Positions 35,515 to 45,128 of a DNA stretch of 64,000 nucleotides are shown here, piece after piece. Position numbers and translations under genes: made by a program. Under the pieces are notes generated by a model that was given only the letters and a program-made list of their open reading frames with translations, was not told the DNA's origin and did not search any database. The stretch spans positions 2,790,001 to 2,854,000 of the forward strand of contig OZ240213.1 of assembly GCA_965197555.1 (NCBI GenBank). The letters are read 5' to 3'. Source of the DNA: G965197555 sp965197555. GTDB lineage: Bacteria; Chloroflexota; Dehalococcoidia; Lucifugimonadales; UBA3495. Numbering within the stretch: the first letter of the stretch is position 1; every line of letters starts with the position of its first letter.

Positions 35515-36408
35515 TTGTACGCCAAACATAGAACTGCCCAAGCTACCCCTCCCTTTGACTTCGTCAAGTCTCTGGACTACCTGCGCCGGTTTCCTCCCGC
35601 TGCCTTGGACCAACTGGTGGCCGACGATTATTTCATTAAGGCCTTTCGACGGGACGGCCAGACCTTCATCATGAAAGTAACCGGCGGAACCGATGATGCG
35701 TCTGTGGCATACGATCTCTATTCCCAATACCCCCTGACGGACCAAACGGAAGCACAGCTGGCAGAAAAGCTTCGGGCGTTTCTGGGATTGGACGATGACC
35801 TGGCAGCGTTCTATTACAAAGGAAAGGATGACCAGAGGTTCGCTCCGATCTTGCACGACCTCTTTGGCTACCATCCCATCAGGTTCTCCAGCGCCTTCGA
35901 AGCAGCAGCGTGGGCGATATTGAGCCAGCGGAACCGCATGGCGACGGCAAGAAACATGTACCAGGACCTGGTTCGCCGTTTCAGCGACCCAATGGAAATT
36001 GATGGAAATTGGTATTCTGCTTTCCCCGAACCCCAGGAGATAGCTGTCCATGGCGAAGGAGAAGTGTCCCAGGTAGCCAGAAATTTGAGACGGGGGGAGT
36101 TTCTGGTGGACGCCGCCCGGGCCTTTTCTGTGGTCTCCGACGAGTTCCTCAGAGAAGCGACCTATCCTGAAGTGTATGAATGGCTGCGAAGCATAAGCGG
36201 CATTGGACCCTGGTCGGCTGGATTCATTCTGCTTAGGGGGCTTGGCCGCCCGGACCGCATCCCTTTATTGGACCGGGTCATGGTGCAGGCTGTCTCCCGG
36301 GTTTACGGAGGGGGGTCCACGCTATCCGATCCGGAACTCCAAAAGATCGCAAGCCACTACGGCCGCTGGCAAGGTTACTGGGCCCACTACCTACGAGTGG
36401 CGTTGTAG
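35515..36408 (+). CDS. AlkA-like DNA-3-methyladenine glycosylase (HhH-GPD)
   Basis: 297 aa from a TTG at 35515. The N-terminal half is the AlkA-type beta domain region (FFIKAFRRDGQTFIMKV), followed by the all-helical glycosylase domain with the helix-hairpin-helix LRSISGIGPWSAGFILL and a downstream Asp in RIPLLDRVM that fits the catalytic Asp. FSSAFEAAAWAILSQRNRM matches the AlkA AWxxLxQQ segment. It removes alkylated bases from DNA. The TTG start has no strong ribosome site, so the 5' end is uncertain. It faces hflX tail to tail. Confidence 0.82.
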   Translation: MYAKHRTAQATPPFDFVKSLDYLRRFPPAALDQLVADDYFIKAFRRDGQTFIMKVTGGTDDASVAYDLYSQYPLTDQTEAQLAEKLRAFLGLDDDLAAFYYKGKDDQRFAPILHDLFGYHPIRFSSAFEAAAWAILSQRNRMATARNMYQDLVRRFSDPMEIDGNWYSAFPEPQEIAVHGEGEVSQVARNLRRGEFLVDAARAFSVVSDEFLREATYPEVYEWLRSISGIGPWSAGFILLRGLGRPDRIPLLDRVMVQAVSRVYGGGSTLSDPELQKIASHYGRWQGYWAHYLRVAL

Positions 36409-36501
36409 GGGCGCTATGCGGATGTTATGTCAAGCTCTACCGGGCTTCCACCGGACATAACGTATCTTGTGCGAACCAATGCCAATATTTGAGTGAAGGC
36501 C

Positions 36502-37671
36502 TCAATGGCCAGTGGCCGTCGACACTACGGTGAACGGCCGGTCTAAGACCATGAGTCTGCTTTCGATTTTCTCTAGAAGGCGGGAGAGGTTCCATCCCTT
36601 GGCCGCGGAGACCAACACCCCTCCGTCACGGACTGAGTCGGAAATTGAACTTTGCGGTACGCCATCGCCTTGAATTCCCGGCTCGAGCAAGTCCATTTTA
36701 TTGATAACCATTAACCGCGGCCGCTCTTCCAGTCCAAGGCCGCGGAGAGTCTCTTCCACCACTTCCGTCTGCTCCGGTGCTTTCGGGTGGGTGATGTCCA
36801 CTACGTGCAGCAAAAGGTCCGCATCGGAAAGCTCTTCCAGAGTCGCTCGAAAAGCAGCAACTACCGTGGGTGACAGTTTTTGAATAAAACCCACGGTGTC
36901 GGTCAACAACAACTCTGCACCCGAAGGAAGCTGGATACGGCGGGTCACCGGGTCAAGAGTCGAGAACAATTGGTCGGCGGCTTCGACCTGCGCGTTGCTC
37001 AGGGCGTTGAACAGGGTACTCTTCCCTGCGTTGGTGTACCCAACCAGGCTGGCAGTTGGGATGCTCGACTTCCTGCGCCGACTCATGTACAGGTTCCGGC
37101 GGCGCCGTACACCCTCCAGCTCTTGCTGGATCCGCTGAACGCGCCGACGGATCAAACGCCGGTCGGTTTCCAGTTGGGTTTCGCCGGGACCACGGGTGCC
37201 AATCCCGCCACCCAACCGCTCCAAGTGGGACCATTGGCCGGCCAGGCGCGGCAACAAATATTGGTGCTGCGCCAACTCCACTTGAAGCTTGCCCTCATAA
37301 GTGCTGGCATGGCGGCCGAACACATCCAGAATGAGGGCCGTGCGGTCTATGACCTTGACGGTAAGGAACGCTTCCAGGTTCCTTTGTTGAGTGGGAGTGA
37401 GTTCGTCGTCAAAGATGACTAGGTCGGCTGACTGCTCTGCCACCAGCTCTTGGACCTCGCGAACCTTGCCCTTGCCCACATAGGTCGGCGTAAGACGGTC
37501 CGAGCGCTGGGTCACCGTTCCCACCACCTGGGCACCGGCGGTGCGGGTCAGGTAAGCAATCTCGGCAAGAGTATCTTCAAGGTCCCAGAGGTGAGTCTGA
37601 TCCTTCAACTCGACGGCAACGAGTATGGCCCGCTCCGGTACCGGCTCAACCTTTACCGTCTTCTTGGCGAT
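36502..37671 (-). CDS. hflX: Ribosome-splitting GTPase HflX (start codon ATC?)
   Basis: 389 aa if translation begins at the ATC at 37669-37671. That codon sits 8 bases after a strong AGGAGG and gives the family-like start AKKTVKVEPVPERAILVAVEL; conventional callers would begin at TTG 37608 and lose 21 conserved residues. HflX N domain ends GQWSHLERLGGGIGTRGPGE, then coiled coil and the G domain: GYTNAGKST (G1), DTVGFI (G3), NKMDL (G4). HflX splits stalled ribosomes. If base 37669 were C the codon would be ATG. It starts 4 bp after the dapL stop. Confidence 0.9.
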   Translation of the reverse strand: MAKKTVKVEPVPERAILVAVELKDQTHLWDLEDTLAEIAYLTRTAGAQVVGTVTQRSDRLTPTYVGKGKVREVQELVAEQSADLVIFDDELTPTQQRNLEAFLTVKVIDRTALILDVFGRHASTYEGKLQVELAQHQYLLPRLAGQWSHLERLGGGIGTRGPGETQLETDRRLIRRRVQRIQQELEGVRRRRNLYMSRRRKSSIPTASLVGYTNAGKSTLFNALSNAQVEAADQLFSTLDPVTRRIQLPSGAELLLTDTVGFIQKLSPTVVAAFRATLEELSDADLLLHVVDITHPKAPEQTEVVEETLRGLGLEERPRLMVINKMDLLEPGIQGDGVPQSSISDSVRDGGVLVSAAKGWNLSRLLEKIESRLMVLDRPFTVVSTATGH

Positions 37672-37675
37672 GGAC

Positions 37676-38854
37676 CTACCCTCCTCTTGGACTAGGGATA
37701 CGATAGGATTCCAAGCGCTGACAACCCTTTTCCACCTGCTCGTTTGGGGTGGTCAGGGAGAGCCGAATATATCCCTCTCCGTATTGGCCGTAGCTGGAGC
37801 CAGGGGTCACTACAATGTCGGCATCTTTCAGCAAGCGGGCCGCAAACTGGGCCGAGGTGTAGCCATCGGGAACCCTGGCCCAAACATACAAGCTAGCCCT
37901 AGGTACTGCTACATCCAAACCCATAGTCGTCAAGGCTCGGATCACTCGGTCTCGCCGCCATTGATACGTGGCCACGTTATCTGCCACCGAGTCCTGGGGA
38001 CCGGTGAGCGCTTCCATCGCCATCTCTTGGACGGCCTGCGGTACCCCCGAATCCAGGTTGGCTTTGATCTGGAACAGGGCCTGGATCATCTCCGCGTTTC
38101 CCACCGCCATGCCAATTCGCCAACCGGTCATGTTGTAGGTCTTGGACAAAGAGTGAAACTCGATCCCGATGTCCCGTGACCCTTCAACCTGTAAGAAGCT
38201 GGTGGCCCGGTAACCGTCGTACCCGATTTCGCTATAGGCCGCATCGTGAAGGAGTGCAATGTCGTTCTCTCGACAGAAGGAAATGGCTGAAGTGAAGTCT
38301 TCCCCGCTGGCTACGGCACTGGTCGGATTATTGGGATAGTTTAGCCACATCACCTTAGCGGCGCGAGCTACGTCGGTTGGGATGGCATCCAGCTCGGGAA
38401 GCCAACCGTTTCTTTCGTAAAGCGGCATCACATGGGACTCGGCGCCAGCGAACATAGTTCCCACAGCGTATACCGGATAGGCTGGATCGGGGACCAAAGC
38501 GATGTCACCGGGGTCCAGGTAGCAGAGGGCCGCGTGTCCGATCCCCTCCTTGGCGCCGATGAGGGGCAATACTTCCTTGTCGGGGTCCAGGGTTACGCCG
38601 AACCGGTGTTCATACCAGTAAGCGATGGCGCGCCGGAGCTCCGGGAGGCCGTCGGTCTCCGGATATCGATGGTTGGGCGGGTCTTCGGATGCCGCCAGCA
38701 ACCGGTTGATGATGGGCTGAGGAGTAGGAATGTCCGGATCGCCGATGCCGAAGGTGACCACGTCTGCCCCAGCCGCCCGCTTGGCAGCTATGATGCGCGA
38801 TATTTCCACAAAGGGATAGGGCGCTAGTTTGTCGAGTCGAGCGGAAAATTTCAT
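37676..38854 (-). CDS. dapL: LL-diaminopimelate aminotransferase-like PLP enzyme
   Basis: 392 aa from ATG 38854 (KFSARLDKLAPYPFVEI is the family start; GTG 38905 upstream would overlap dapF). Fold-type I: TFGIGDPDIPTP, RYPETDGLPELR, NYPNNPTSAVAS, LLHDAAYSEIGYDG, and the PLP Lys in FHSLSKTYNMTGWRIG. DapL makes LL-DAP directly from tetrahydrodipicolinate. Adjacent dapF supports this over other class I aminotransferases. Confidence 0.88.
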   Translation of the reverse strand: MKFSARLDKLAPYPFVEISRIIAAKRAAGADVVTFGIGDPDIPTPQPIINRLLAASEDPPNHRYPETDGLPELRRAIAYWYEHRFGVTLDPDKEVLPLIGAKEGIGHAALCYLDPGDIALVPDPAYPVYAVGTMFAGAESHVMPLYERNGWLPELDAIPTDVARAAKVMWLNYPNNPTSAVASGEDFTSAISFCRENDIALLHDAAYSEIGYDGYRATSFLQVEGSRDIGIEFHSLSKTYNMTGWRIGMAVGNAEMIQALFQIKANLDSGVPQAVQEMAMEALTGPQDSVADNVATYQWRRDRVIRALTTMGLDVAVPRASLYVWARVPDGYTSAQFAARLLKDADIVVTPGSSYGQYGEGYIRLSLTTPNEQVEKGCQRLESYRIPSPRGG

Positions 38855-38892
38855 TAGTCGGTATCCTCGTTCTCGATCCTCAGATCCAATTG

Positions 38893-39747
38893 CTATGCGG
38901 GCCACTCTCCGGAGAAGACCTCTTCCGCAGGGCCTTCCATGACCACCTCCCCTTCCCCGTCCCAGTCGATGGTCAAAGTGCCTCCGGGTAGCTTTATGTC
39001 AAGTTGGCCTTGGGCCAGACCCAATAACCGGGCGGCCACAGCGATGGCGCAGGCGCCGGTGCCGCAAGCCAGAGTCTCGCCTGAGCCCCGCTCCCAGACT
39101 CTTGCGGTCAGCGAGCCTTGAACGGGTAGGTTGGCAATTTCGAAATTGACCCGGCGAGGGAAAATGGAGTGGTGCTCCACTTGTGGTCCCACCGAACTCA
39201 AGGGGAAATCCTCCACCGGTTGGTCTAAGAAGGTGACCGCGTGGGGATTGCCCATGGAGACGAAGGTCAGAGGGAGATCGAAGCCATCGATGGAAAACGG
39301 GTAGTTCAGCACCGGCCCGACATCGATCCCCTGGGAGGACTCCAACTCAACCGGGATTGTCTGGGGAATTAAGCCCGGTCTCCCCATTGATACCCTAGCG
39401 GCAGCTACTTTTTCCCCTTCATATACCGGGGCCACGTTGCGAATACCCGCCAAGGTCTCGATATTGAGGTGGCCTGGACCGAGTGACACTATATTTCTAT
39501 CGATAGCGTATTTGGCGAAGCAGCGGATTCCGTTACCGCACATCTCCCCCTCGGACCCATCGGCGTTGAACATCCGCATCTTGAGGTCCGCTACCTCGGA
39601 CTCCAGTATCAGGATAAGCCCGTCACTACCCACACCGAAATGCCGGTCGCTCATCGATCGGGATAGCTGGGGCCAGTCCTGCTCCATGCCACGGGCGTCC
39701 ACGTACAAATAGTCGTTGCCAGCGCCATGCATCTTGGTGAAAATCAT
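38893..39747 (-). CDS. dapF: Diaminopimelate epimerase
   Basis: 284 aa. Both active Cys motifs are present: GEMCGNGIRCFAKY and LACGTGACAIA, with FTKMHGAGNDYLYVD at the start and HFGVGSDGLIL. Turns LL-DAP into meso-DAP for lysine and, where used, peptidoglycan. Lies 38 bp upstream of dapL on the same strand, so both act in one pathway. Confidence 0.96.
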   Translation of the reverse strand: MIFTKMHGAGNDYLYVDARGMEQDWPQLSRSMSDRHFGVGSDGLILILESEVADLKMRMFNADGSEGEMCGNGIRCFAKYAIDRNIVSLGPGHLNIETLAGIRNVAPVYEGEKVAAARVSMGRPGLIPQTIPVELESSQGIDVGPVLNYPFSIDGFDLPLTFVSMGNPHAVTFLDQPVEDFPLSSVGPQVEHHSIFPRRVNFEIANLPVQGSLTARVWERGSGETLACGTGACAIAVAARLLGLAQGQLDIKLPGGTLTIDWDGEGEVVMEGPAEEVFSGEWPA

Positions 39748-39774
39748 GAGACTACCCCAGTCGGAAATGCGGGG

Positions 39775-40725
39775 TTATTGTATCACAGGCAGATTAGCTG
39801 ATAGAAAATCCATTACGATGGACTCGGCCTTCGCCTCCAGATCGGGAAGGGTGGTGTCGAGCCATTGGATTCGAGGGTCAGTGGGCTTGAACCAGGTGTA
39901 TTGCCGGCGGGCCAAGCGGTGGGTTTGAAACTTGGTGCGCTGCACGGCTTCGTCCAAGTCCAGTTCATCCGCCAGGTGAAGGCCCAACTCCCGGTATCCG
40001 GGACTAGAGAGGGGACCGGCGCCCATCATGTATTCATTAGCTGCCAGACCTTGGACTTCTTCCAAGAACCCGTCGGCCATCATACGGTCTACCCGAAGAT
40101 CAATTGACCGATACAGGCTCTTACGCTCTTGGGTCAACCCGATCATCAATGCCTTGGGCAAGGGCAGGGACCGGCCCTCCAAGACCGAAGCCTGCACCCC
40201 CTTCACGTGGTGGATTTCCAGTGCCCGGATTACCCGCCTAACATTGCTTGGGTCCAACTTCTTGGCTCGTTCAGGGTCCAGCTCCTCTAATTGGCGGAAA
40301 AGAGCTATGCTCCCATGCAGCTCTACCTCTTGTTGCTTCGCCCTTCGGAACTCCGGGTCTGGTTGTATCTCGGGTACTTGCCATCCTTCTCTCAACGCCC
40401 AAATGTATTGGCCAGTGCCACCAACCACAAATGGGACACGGCCTCGATCCCTGATTTCTCCCAGTATGCTCCGGGCCAAGGACAAGAACCGGCCTAGACT
40501 GAAGGTCTCGTCGGGGTCAAGAAGGTCTAGGAGATGGTGCCTGGCTCGGGCCTGCTCTCGGAGGGTTGGCTTGCTGGTGCCCACGTCCATGTGGCGGTAA
40601 ACTTGCCGGCTGTCGGCGTTGATGATCTCGCCCCCAAACTTCTCTGCCAGAGCGACAGCCAATCGGGTCTTACCAACAGCGGTCGGGCCGACTAAAAACA
40701 GGATGGGACCAAGGGGTACAGACAT
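39775..40725 (-). CDS. miaA: tRNA dimethylallyltransferase
   Basis: 316 aa. Shows LVGPTAVGKTRLA (P-loop), INADSRQVYRHMDVGTSKP, VVGGTGQYIWAL, and SSPGYRELGLHL, with LARRQYTWFK near the end. Adds the isopentenyl group to A37 of tRNAs reading U-starting codons. The prenyl donor comes from isoprenoid synthesis; a prenyl synthase gene lies 3.4 kb upstream. Confidence 0.96.
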   Translation of the reverse strand: MSVPLGPILFLVGPTAVGKTRLAVALAEKFGGEIINADSRQVYRHMDVGTSKPTLREQARARHHLLDLLDPDETFSLGRFLSLARSILGEIRDRGRVPFVVGGTGQYIWALREGWQVPEIQPDPEFRRAKQQEVELHGSIALFRQLEELDPERAKKLDPSNVRRVIRALEIHHVKGVQASVLEGRSLPLPKALMIGLTQERKSLYRSIDLRVDRMMADGFLEEVQGLAANEYMMGAGPLSSPGYRELGLHLADELDLDEAVQRTKFQTHRLARRQYTWFKPTDPRIQWLDTTLPDLEAKAESIVMDFLSANLPVIQ

Positions 40726-40747
40726 GGATGGAATCCCAGGGGGCTGA

Positions 40748-41509
40748 TTACGACCCCATCGTCTCGCTCGCTATACGCGCGATCTCTAGAAATTGGTCGG
40801 CTTGTAGACTCGCACCGCCTACCAATGCCCCATCGATGGATTCTTCCTCCGCAAACCCCTGGATATTCCCGGGGTTCACGCTTCCTCCATAAAGCAGTGG
40901 CACTTCGTCGGCAGCGTTGCCGAATAAAGACTGAATGGTCTGCCTGATAGTCCCGCCCATCATCTCGGCGGCAATTTCCGGAGTCGCTGCCCTGCCGGTC
41001 CCTATCGCCCACACCGGCTCATACGCTACAACCAACGAGGTTATGTCACTTACGTTCTCCAAGCCCCCGCGGAGTTGGCGGCCAATTACCGCGGATGCAT
41101 GACCCGCTTCCTGCTCTTCCAAAGTCTCACCCACGCATAGAATGGGGCGCAGACCATGTTCCAGGGCTGCCAGCACTTTGCGGTTGATTAAATCGTCACT
41201 CTCACCGAAGAGCTGACGCCTTTCGGAATGGCCCAGGATGACATAGTCGCACAGACCCAACAACATAGTCGGTGAGACCTCTCCAGTGAAAGCACCGGAG
41301 TTTTCAAAGTGCATGTTTTGGGCGCCTACCTTGATGGACGAGCCACTAACCGCGTCCGATACCGTGGCCAAGGACACATAGGGAGGACAGAGGACCAGGG
41401 TCACTCTGGACTCGGTGTCAAAGCCTCCCCGGATATCCTGGGCCAAATTGGAGGCCTCGGCCACTGTCGTGTTCATTTTCCAGTTTGCTACGAGTAATGG
41501 GGCAGCCAC
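40748..41509 (-). CDS. tpiA: Triosephosphate isomerase
   Basis: 253 aa from GTG 41509. Catalytic residues are all visible: Lys in NWKMN, His in GHSERRQLFGE, Glu in VVAYEPVWAIGTG, and the phosphate loop LLYGGSVNPGN. Interconverts DHAP and GAP. Part of a minus-strand lower-glycolysis group with apgM and pgk. Confidence 0.97.
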   Translation of the reverse strand: MAAPLLVANWKMNTTVAEASNLAQDIRGGFDTESRVTLVLCPPYVSLATVSDAVSGSSIKVGAQNMHFENSGAFTGEVSPTMLLGLCDYVILGHSERRQLFGESDDLINRKVLAALEHGLRPILCVGETLEEQEAGHASAVIGRQLRGGLENVSDITSLVVAYEPVWAIGTGRAATPEIAAEMMGGTIRQTIQSLFGNAADEVPLLYGGSVNPGNIQGFAEEESIDGALVGGASLQADQFLEIARIASETMGS

Positions 41510-41582
41510 GATTCAAACCTTAAACAGACTGTATAGGTGTATGTCTCCCCTGGCAGTGGGGTTTCTATCCCTCTCGGGCCCC

Positions 41583-42788
41583 TCAGGGACCGAATTTGAT
41601 CAGCTTACCCGCATGGGCTAGAGCCAAGAGCATGGCCTGGGTGGCAGGAATGTGGCCGATAGAACCCCGGGCGCAAGCTTTCTCGGTGAACTCCGGCACT
41701 TCCTCCCCGCCAGTAAGCTTGGAGTGGAGCATAAACGGGACAGGATGCCAGCTATGGCCAGCCATAATAGCCGGCGTGGAATGGTCGCCGGCTACCATCA
41801 AGACGTCTGGATTTAGCGCTCTTATATCGGGTATGTACGGGTCCAGCTCCTCCAACCGCGCGACCTTGGCGTCGAAATCACCATCTTCCCCTGCCGCGTC
41901 GGCGGGTTTGTAGTGGATGAAGAAAAAGTCGTGGTCTTGGAAATTCTGCCGCAAGGTTTCAACTTCATCCCCGAAATTATGTCCAGTAGGAATGACCCTC
42001 ATCCCAGCTACAGTGGCGAGACCGCGATACATTGGATACGCGGCGATGCCGGCTGGGTTCAAATGGTATGCTCCTCCCATGGGCGGTAAGTCAGGCAACT
42101 GAGCAAATCCACGCAGGAGGACCATGTTGGCGCGGTCCTCCTCGGCCAGCAGGTGCTTGGCCTGGGAGACAAATTCGTTGACCATATCCGCTGTCTCTTG
42201 AGCCTCGGGAATAACGGCCGTCACCGGCAGAGGTAACGAGCCGGTTCTCTGGGGGTCGGTTTCGGTAAGCGCCTCCGATAGCCCGTCGCCCCGTAGTCTA
42301 AGGACAAAGCGATAGTCTTGGACGGGATAAACATCGAGCTGAGCGGCACCAACCTTGATTTGGTCGAGCCGCTGACATAAGGGTTCACTTAGATCGGTTG
42401 GAATTCGACCGGCCCTGCGGTCTACCAAGGCCCCAGTGGAATCAACAGTACAAAAATTACCCCGGGCAGCCACGTCCCCTGGTCGGAGGGTCACGTCTAT
42501 GCCCAGCGCCTCCAATGCTCCTCTCCCGATCAAATACTTCAGCGGGTCGTAACCAAACAACGACAAGTGGCCTGGGCCGCTGCCTGGGGCAACCCCCGGC
42601 ATGACGGGGGTGGTCATGCCGCAGGCGCTTTCCCGCGCCATTGCATCCAGGTTGGGAAGGCGGGCTGTTTCCAGCTCCGACTTCCCCGTCTCGGGGCGGG
42701 CTAGTCCACCCAGCCCATCGACGACAAGCATCACGATCTTTGACGGTGTGGCTGTATAGCAGTCGTTTAAAGCTTCCAGTCCAATCAT
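41583..42788 (-). CDS. apgM: Archaeal-type cofactor-independent phosphoglycerate mutase
   Basis: 401 aa. Alkaline-phosphatase superfamily: metal Asp and nucleophile region VMLVVDGLGGLARPETGKSELETA, GSGPGHLSLFGYDP (catalytic Ser), HYKPADAAGEDGDF and VAGDHSTPAIMAGHSWHPVPFM. It is the ApgM class found in archaea and some bacteria, not GpmI. Interconverts 3- and 2-phosphoglycerate. Its position next to pgk and tpiA fits the role. Confidence 0.93.
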   Translation of the reverse strand: MIGLEALNDCYTATPSKIVMLVVDGLGGLARPETGKSELETARLPNLDAMARESACGMTTPVMPGVAPGSGPGHLSLFGYDPLKYLIGRGALEALGIDVTLRPGDVAARGNFCTVDSTGALVDRRAGRIPTDLSEPLCQRLDQIKVGAAQLDVYPVQDYRFVLRLRGDGLSEALTETDPQRTGSLPLPVTAVIPEAQETADMVNEFVSQAKHLLAEEDRANMVLLRGFAQLPDLPPMGGAYHLNPAGIAAYPMYRGLATVAGMRVIPTGHNFGDEVETLRQNFQDHDFFFIHYKPADAAGEDGDFDAKVARLEELDPYIPDIRALNPDVLMVAGDHSTPAIMAGHSWHPVPFMLHSKLTGGEEVPEFTEKACARGSIGHIPATQAMLLALAHAGKLIKFGP

Positions 42789-42826
42789 GCAATTACCCTA
42801 AGAGTGTCAACCCATTAAGCTTCCGG

Positions 42827-44029
42827 TTAAACGTCCGGGAGAGCAGCGATTCCGGGAAGCTCTTTCCCCTCCAGAAATTCCAGCGAAGCTCCACCTCCCG
42901 TCGACACATGGGTCATCCGTTCCATCAGGCCCAATTCTTCAACTGCCTCGGCAGTGGAACCCCCGCCCACCACGGTGGTTGCATCGGTCAAATCGGCGAG
43001 AGCATTGGCCAGGATTCGCGTTCCATTGCTGAACCTGGGCATCTCGAAGACACCCATGGGGCCGTTCCATACAATGGTATTACACTGCTTCAAGGCCGAC
43101 GAGAAAAGGTCGGCTGTTGTTTCGCCTACATCCATGATGAACCAGTCGTCTGGGACTTGGTCCACCGGGAATGTACGGATTTTGTCGGCATCGTTAGCGA
43201 AGCGGCTTGCGGCCACCACGTCTACAGGCAAGTGCAATTTCACCTGGTTTGATTCAGCCCGAGATATCATTTCGGAAACGAAGGCCAACCTGTCATCCTC
43301 TACCGTCGATGCTCCCGTGCCCCGGCCCAGGGCGCTCAAGAACGTAACCGACATGCCACCGCCAATGAAAAGGTGGTCAAGCTTGTCCAGAAGATTCTCT
43401 AGGACCAGCACCTTGTCACTGACTTTGGCGCCTCCCATTACCGCGGCCAATGGTCTGCCTTGGTCTGGTACCTCCAATGCTTGACTCAGGGCCTCGATTT
43501 CCTGCTCCACTAGTAGGCCCATGGCCGAAGGCAAATATTGAGGCACCCCCACCACGGAAGCGTGAGCCCGGTGCGCTACAGCGAAGGCGTCCATCACGAA
43601 GACATCGGCAAGGCTTGCCAACTGCTGGGCGAAATCAGAGTCGTTCTTCTCCTCTTCGGAATGAAACCGAAGGTTTTCCAGCAAACATATTTCCCCAGGC
43701 CCCATGGCAGCAACGGCCGATGCAACCTCTGGCCCGATGCAGTCCTGTAACCTTCTGACGGGGTGGTCCAAAAGGCCGGAGAGGCGATCGCCCACCGGAC
43801 CCAACCGAAGAGCCTCATCCACTTCGCCACCGGGGCGACCCAGGTGGGAGCATAGAATGACTCGGCAGTCTCGCTCCAGGAGGAAGCGCACTGTGGGAAG
43901 GGTCGCCCGCAGCCGTTGGTCGTAGGCAGCAATAAACTCCAAGCCCTGCTCAATGGGCACATTGAAATCGACCCTGACAAGGGCCCGTTTGCCACCTATG
44001 TCCAAGTTGGCAAGGCGACGTTTAGCCAT
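42827..44029 (-). CDS. pgk: Phosphoglycerate kinase
   Basis: 400 aa from ATG 44029; a GTG two codons upstream (44035) is the alternative. VRVDFNVPIE, CSHLGRP, LLENLRFHSEEEKND, AHRAHASVVG, AVMGGAKVSDK and the C-terminal VVGGGSTAEAVEELG, GGGASLEFLEGKELPGI. The Asn of the usual DFNVP is kept. First ATP-making step of glycolysis. Confidence 0.97.
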   Translation of the reverse strand: MAKRRLANLDIGGKRALVRVDFNVPIEQGLEFIAAYDQRLRATLPTVRFLLERDCRVILCSHLGRPGGEVDEALRLGPVGDRLSGLLDHPVRRLQDCIGPEVASAVAAMGPGEICLLENLRFHSEEEKNDSDFAQQLASLADVFVMDAFAVAHRAHASVVGVPQYLPSAMGLLVEQEIEALSQALEVPDQGRPLAAVMGGAKVSDKVLVLENLLDKLDHLFIGGGMSVTFLSALGRGTGASTVEDDRLAFVSEMISRAESNQVKLHLPVDVVAASRFANDADKIRTFPVDQVPDDWFIMDVGETTADLFSSALKQCNTIVWNGPMGVFEMPRFSNGTRILANALADLTDATTVVGGGSTAEAVEELGLMERMTHVSTGGGASLEFLEGKELPGIAALPDV

Positions 44030-44108
44030 TTGCACCCTGGGATAGACTCCCTCGAGCCGACGATTCCGTGCACCTACACCTGTGCCTGCTCGTGGCGATG
44101 ATCAAGGT

Positions 44109-45128
44109 TTATTCCTGGCCGGAGAGCGCCCATTCGCCCAAGGCCCGCACATCGTCCAGCCGCTCTTGGGGTATTCCAGCCTCCACTAAAGAAGCTACTG
44201 CTTGTTCCACCATAGCCCGAGCTTGGTTTTGGGCTGGCGACCGGGAATCCGATTCTTCAAGGATTGCGACAATGCGGGCTGCGTCCTCCGGTTGAAGCAC
44301 CCTCTTCATATATATAGCGCCCAGTTCCCGCTTGGCCGCTACCGTCGCATTTTCCAAGGCGTGGACAACAGGGAGGCTCTTCCTCTTATTTAGCACATTG
44401 CTGTGGGTCATACCGTCGCCGCGTTCGCCCCAAAGGTCGGCAATGTCCTGGCTAATCTGCCAGGACATACCCAGCCAGTTTCCGGCTTCACGCAACACGG
44501 CGCATAGGCCGTCGTCCGCGCCGGCTGCGATTGCGCCGGTTTCGGCCGCACACCTGCCGAGGGAACCGGTCTTGCGGCTGATCATGTCCAAGTAGTCGGT
44601 CTCCGTCACCATTAGCTGCTCTTGAAACTCCAAGTCGATGAATTGGCCCTCGCACAGGTTGAGGCAAGCCTTGTCCAACGCCTCCACCGCTCGGAGAACT
44701 CGGGCTGCTGGCACACCCCGATGAACCAGGCGCATTATAGTTGTGCGCCCCAGGGCGTGCAATCCGTCCCCAGCGTTGATCGCTTGGGCGGGACCCCAAA
44801 TCCACCAGATGCTGGGCCGGTCATCGGCTTGCTGCCTGTTGGACTGAACGTCGCGGTGTACCAGGGTGAAATTATGGATCAGCTCAATGCCGGCTGCCGC
44901 GGGCAGCGCAGGATGGAAGTCTCCGGCCACGGCTTTGCAGGCAACAAGGGCTAGGGTCGAAAAGAACCTGGGCCTTACGGGAGGAGTCTCCGGCTGTCCT
45001 CGCTGGTCTATCCAACCCAGGTGGTAGCGAAGAAGGTCGTACAAGAAACCCTCACGATCAACAAAGACCTCTCTGAGCTCTTCTTCCAGAGCCTCCCGCT
45101 GTGGCTGGAACTGGTCTAGGGAAAGAAT
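44109..45128 (-). CDS. Polyprenyl synthetase family protein with altered Asp motifs (start ATT?)
   Basis: 339 aa if read from the ATT at 45126-45128, seven bases after AGGGAG; the first standard start is TTG 45044, which loses a family-typical helix ending DREGFLYDLLRYHLGW. The fold is that of E-type prenyl synthases: GIELIHNFTLVHRDVQSN, then GLHALGRTT, FEFQ-like helices, and GMSWQISQDIADLWGERGD. The first Asp-rich motif (DDxxD) reads RDVQS and the second reads QDIAD, so substrate-binding Asp residues are largely missing. It may have a different reaction or be a regulatory subunit. Confidence 0.78.
   Translation of the reverse strand: MLSLDQFQPQREALEEELREVFVDREGFLYDLLRYHLGWIDQRGQPETPPVRPRFFSTLALVACKAVAGDFHPALPAAAGIELIHNFTLVHRDVQSNRQQADDRPSIWWIWGPAQAINAGDGLHALGRTTIMRLVHRGVPAARVLRAVEALDKACLNLCEGQFIDLEFQEQLMVTETDYLDMISRKTGSLGRCAAETGAIAAGADDGLCAVLREAGNWLGMSWQISQDIADLWGERGDGMTHSNVLNKRKSLPVVHALENATVAAKRELGAIYMKRVLQPEDAARIVAILEESDSRSPAQNQARAMVEQAVASLVEAGIPQERLDDVRALGEWALSGQE

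Noticed and set aside
36418..36475. GTTATGTC/GACATAAC inverted repeat between the glycosylase and hflX
   Set aside because: Only an 8-bp stem with a 20-base loop and no T-run; too weak to call a terminator.
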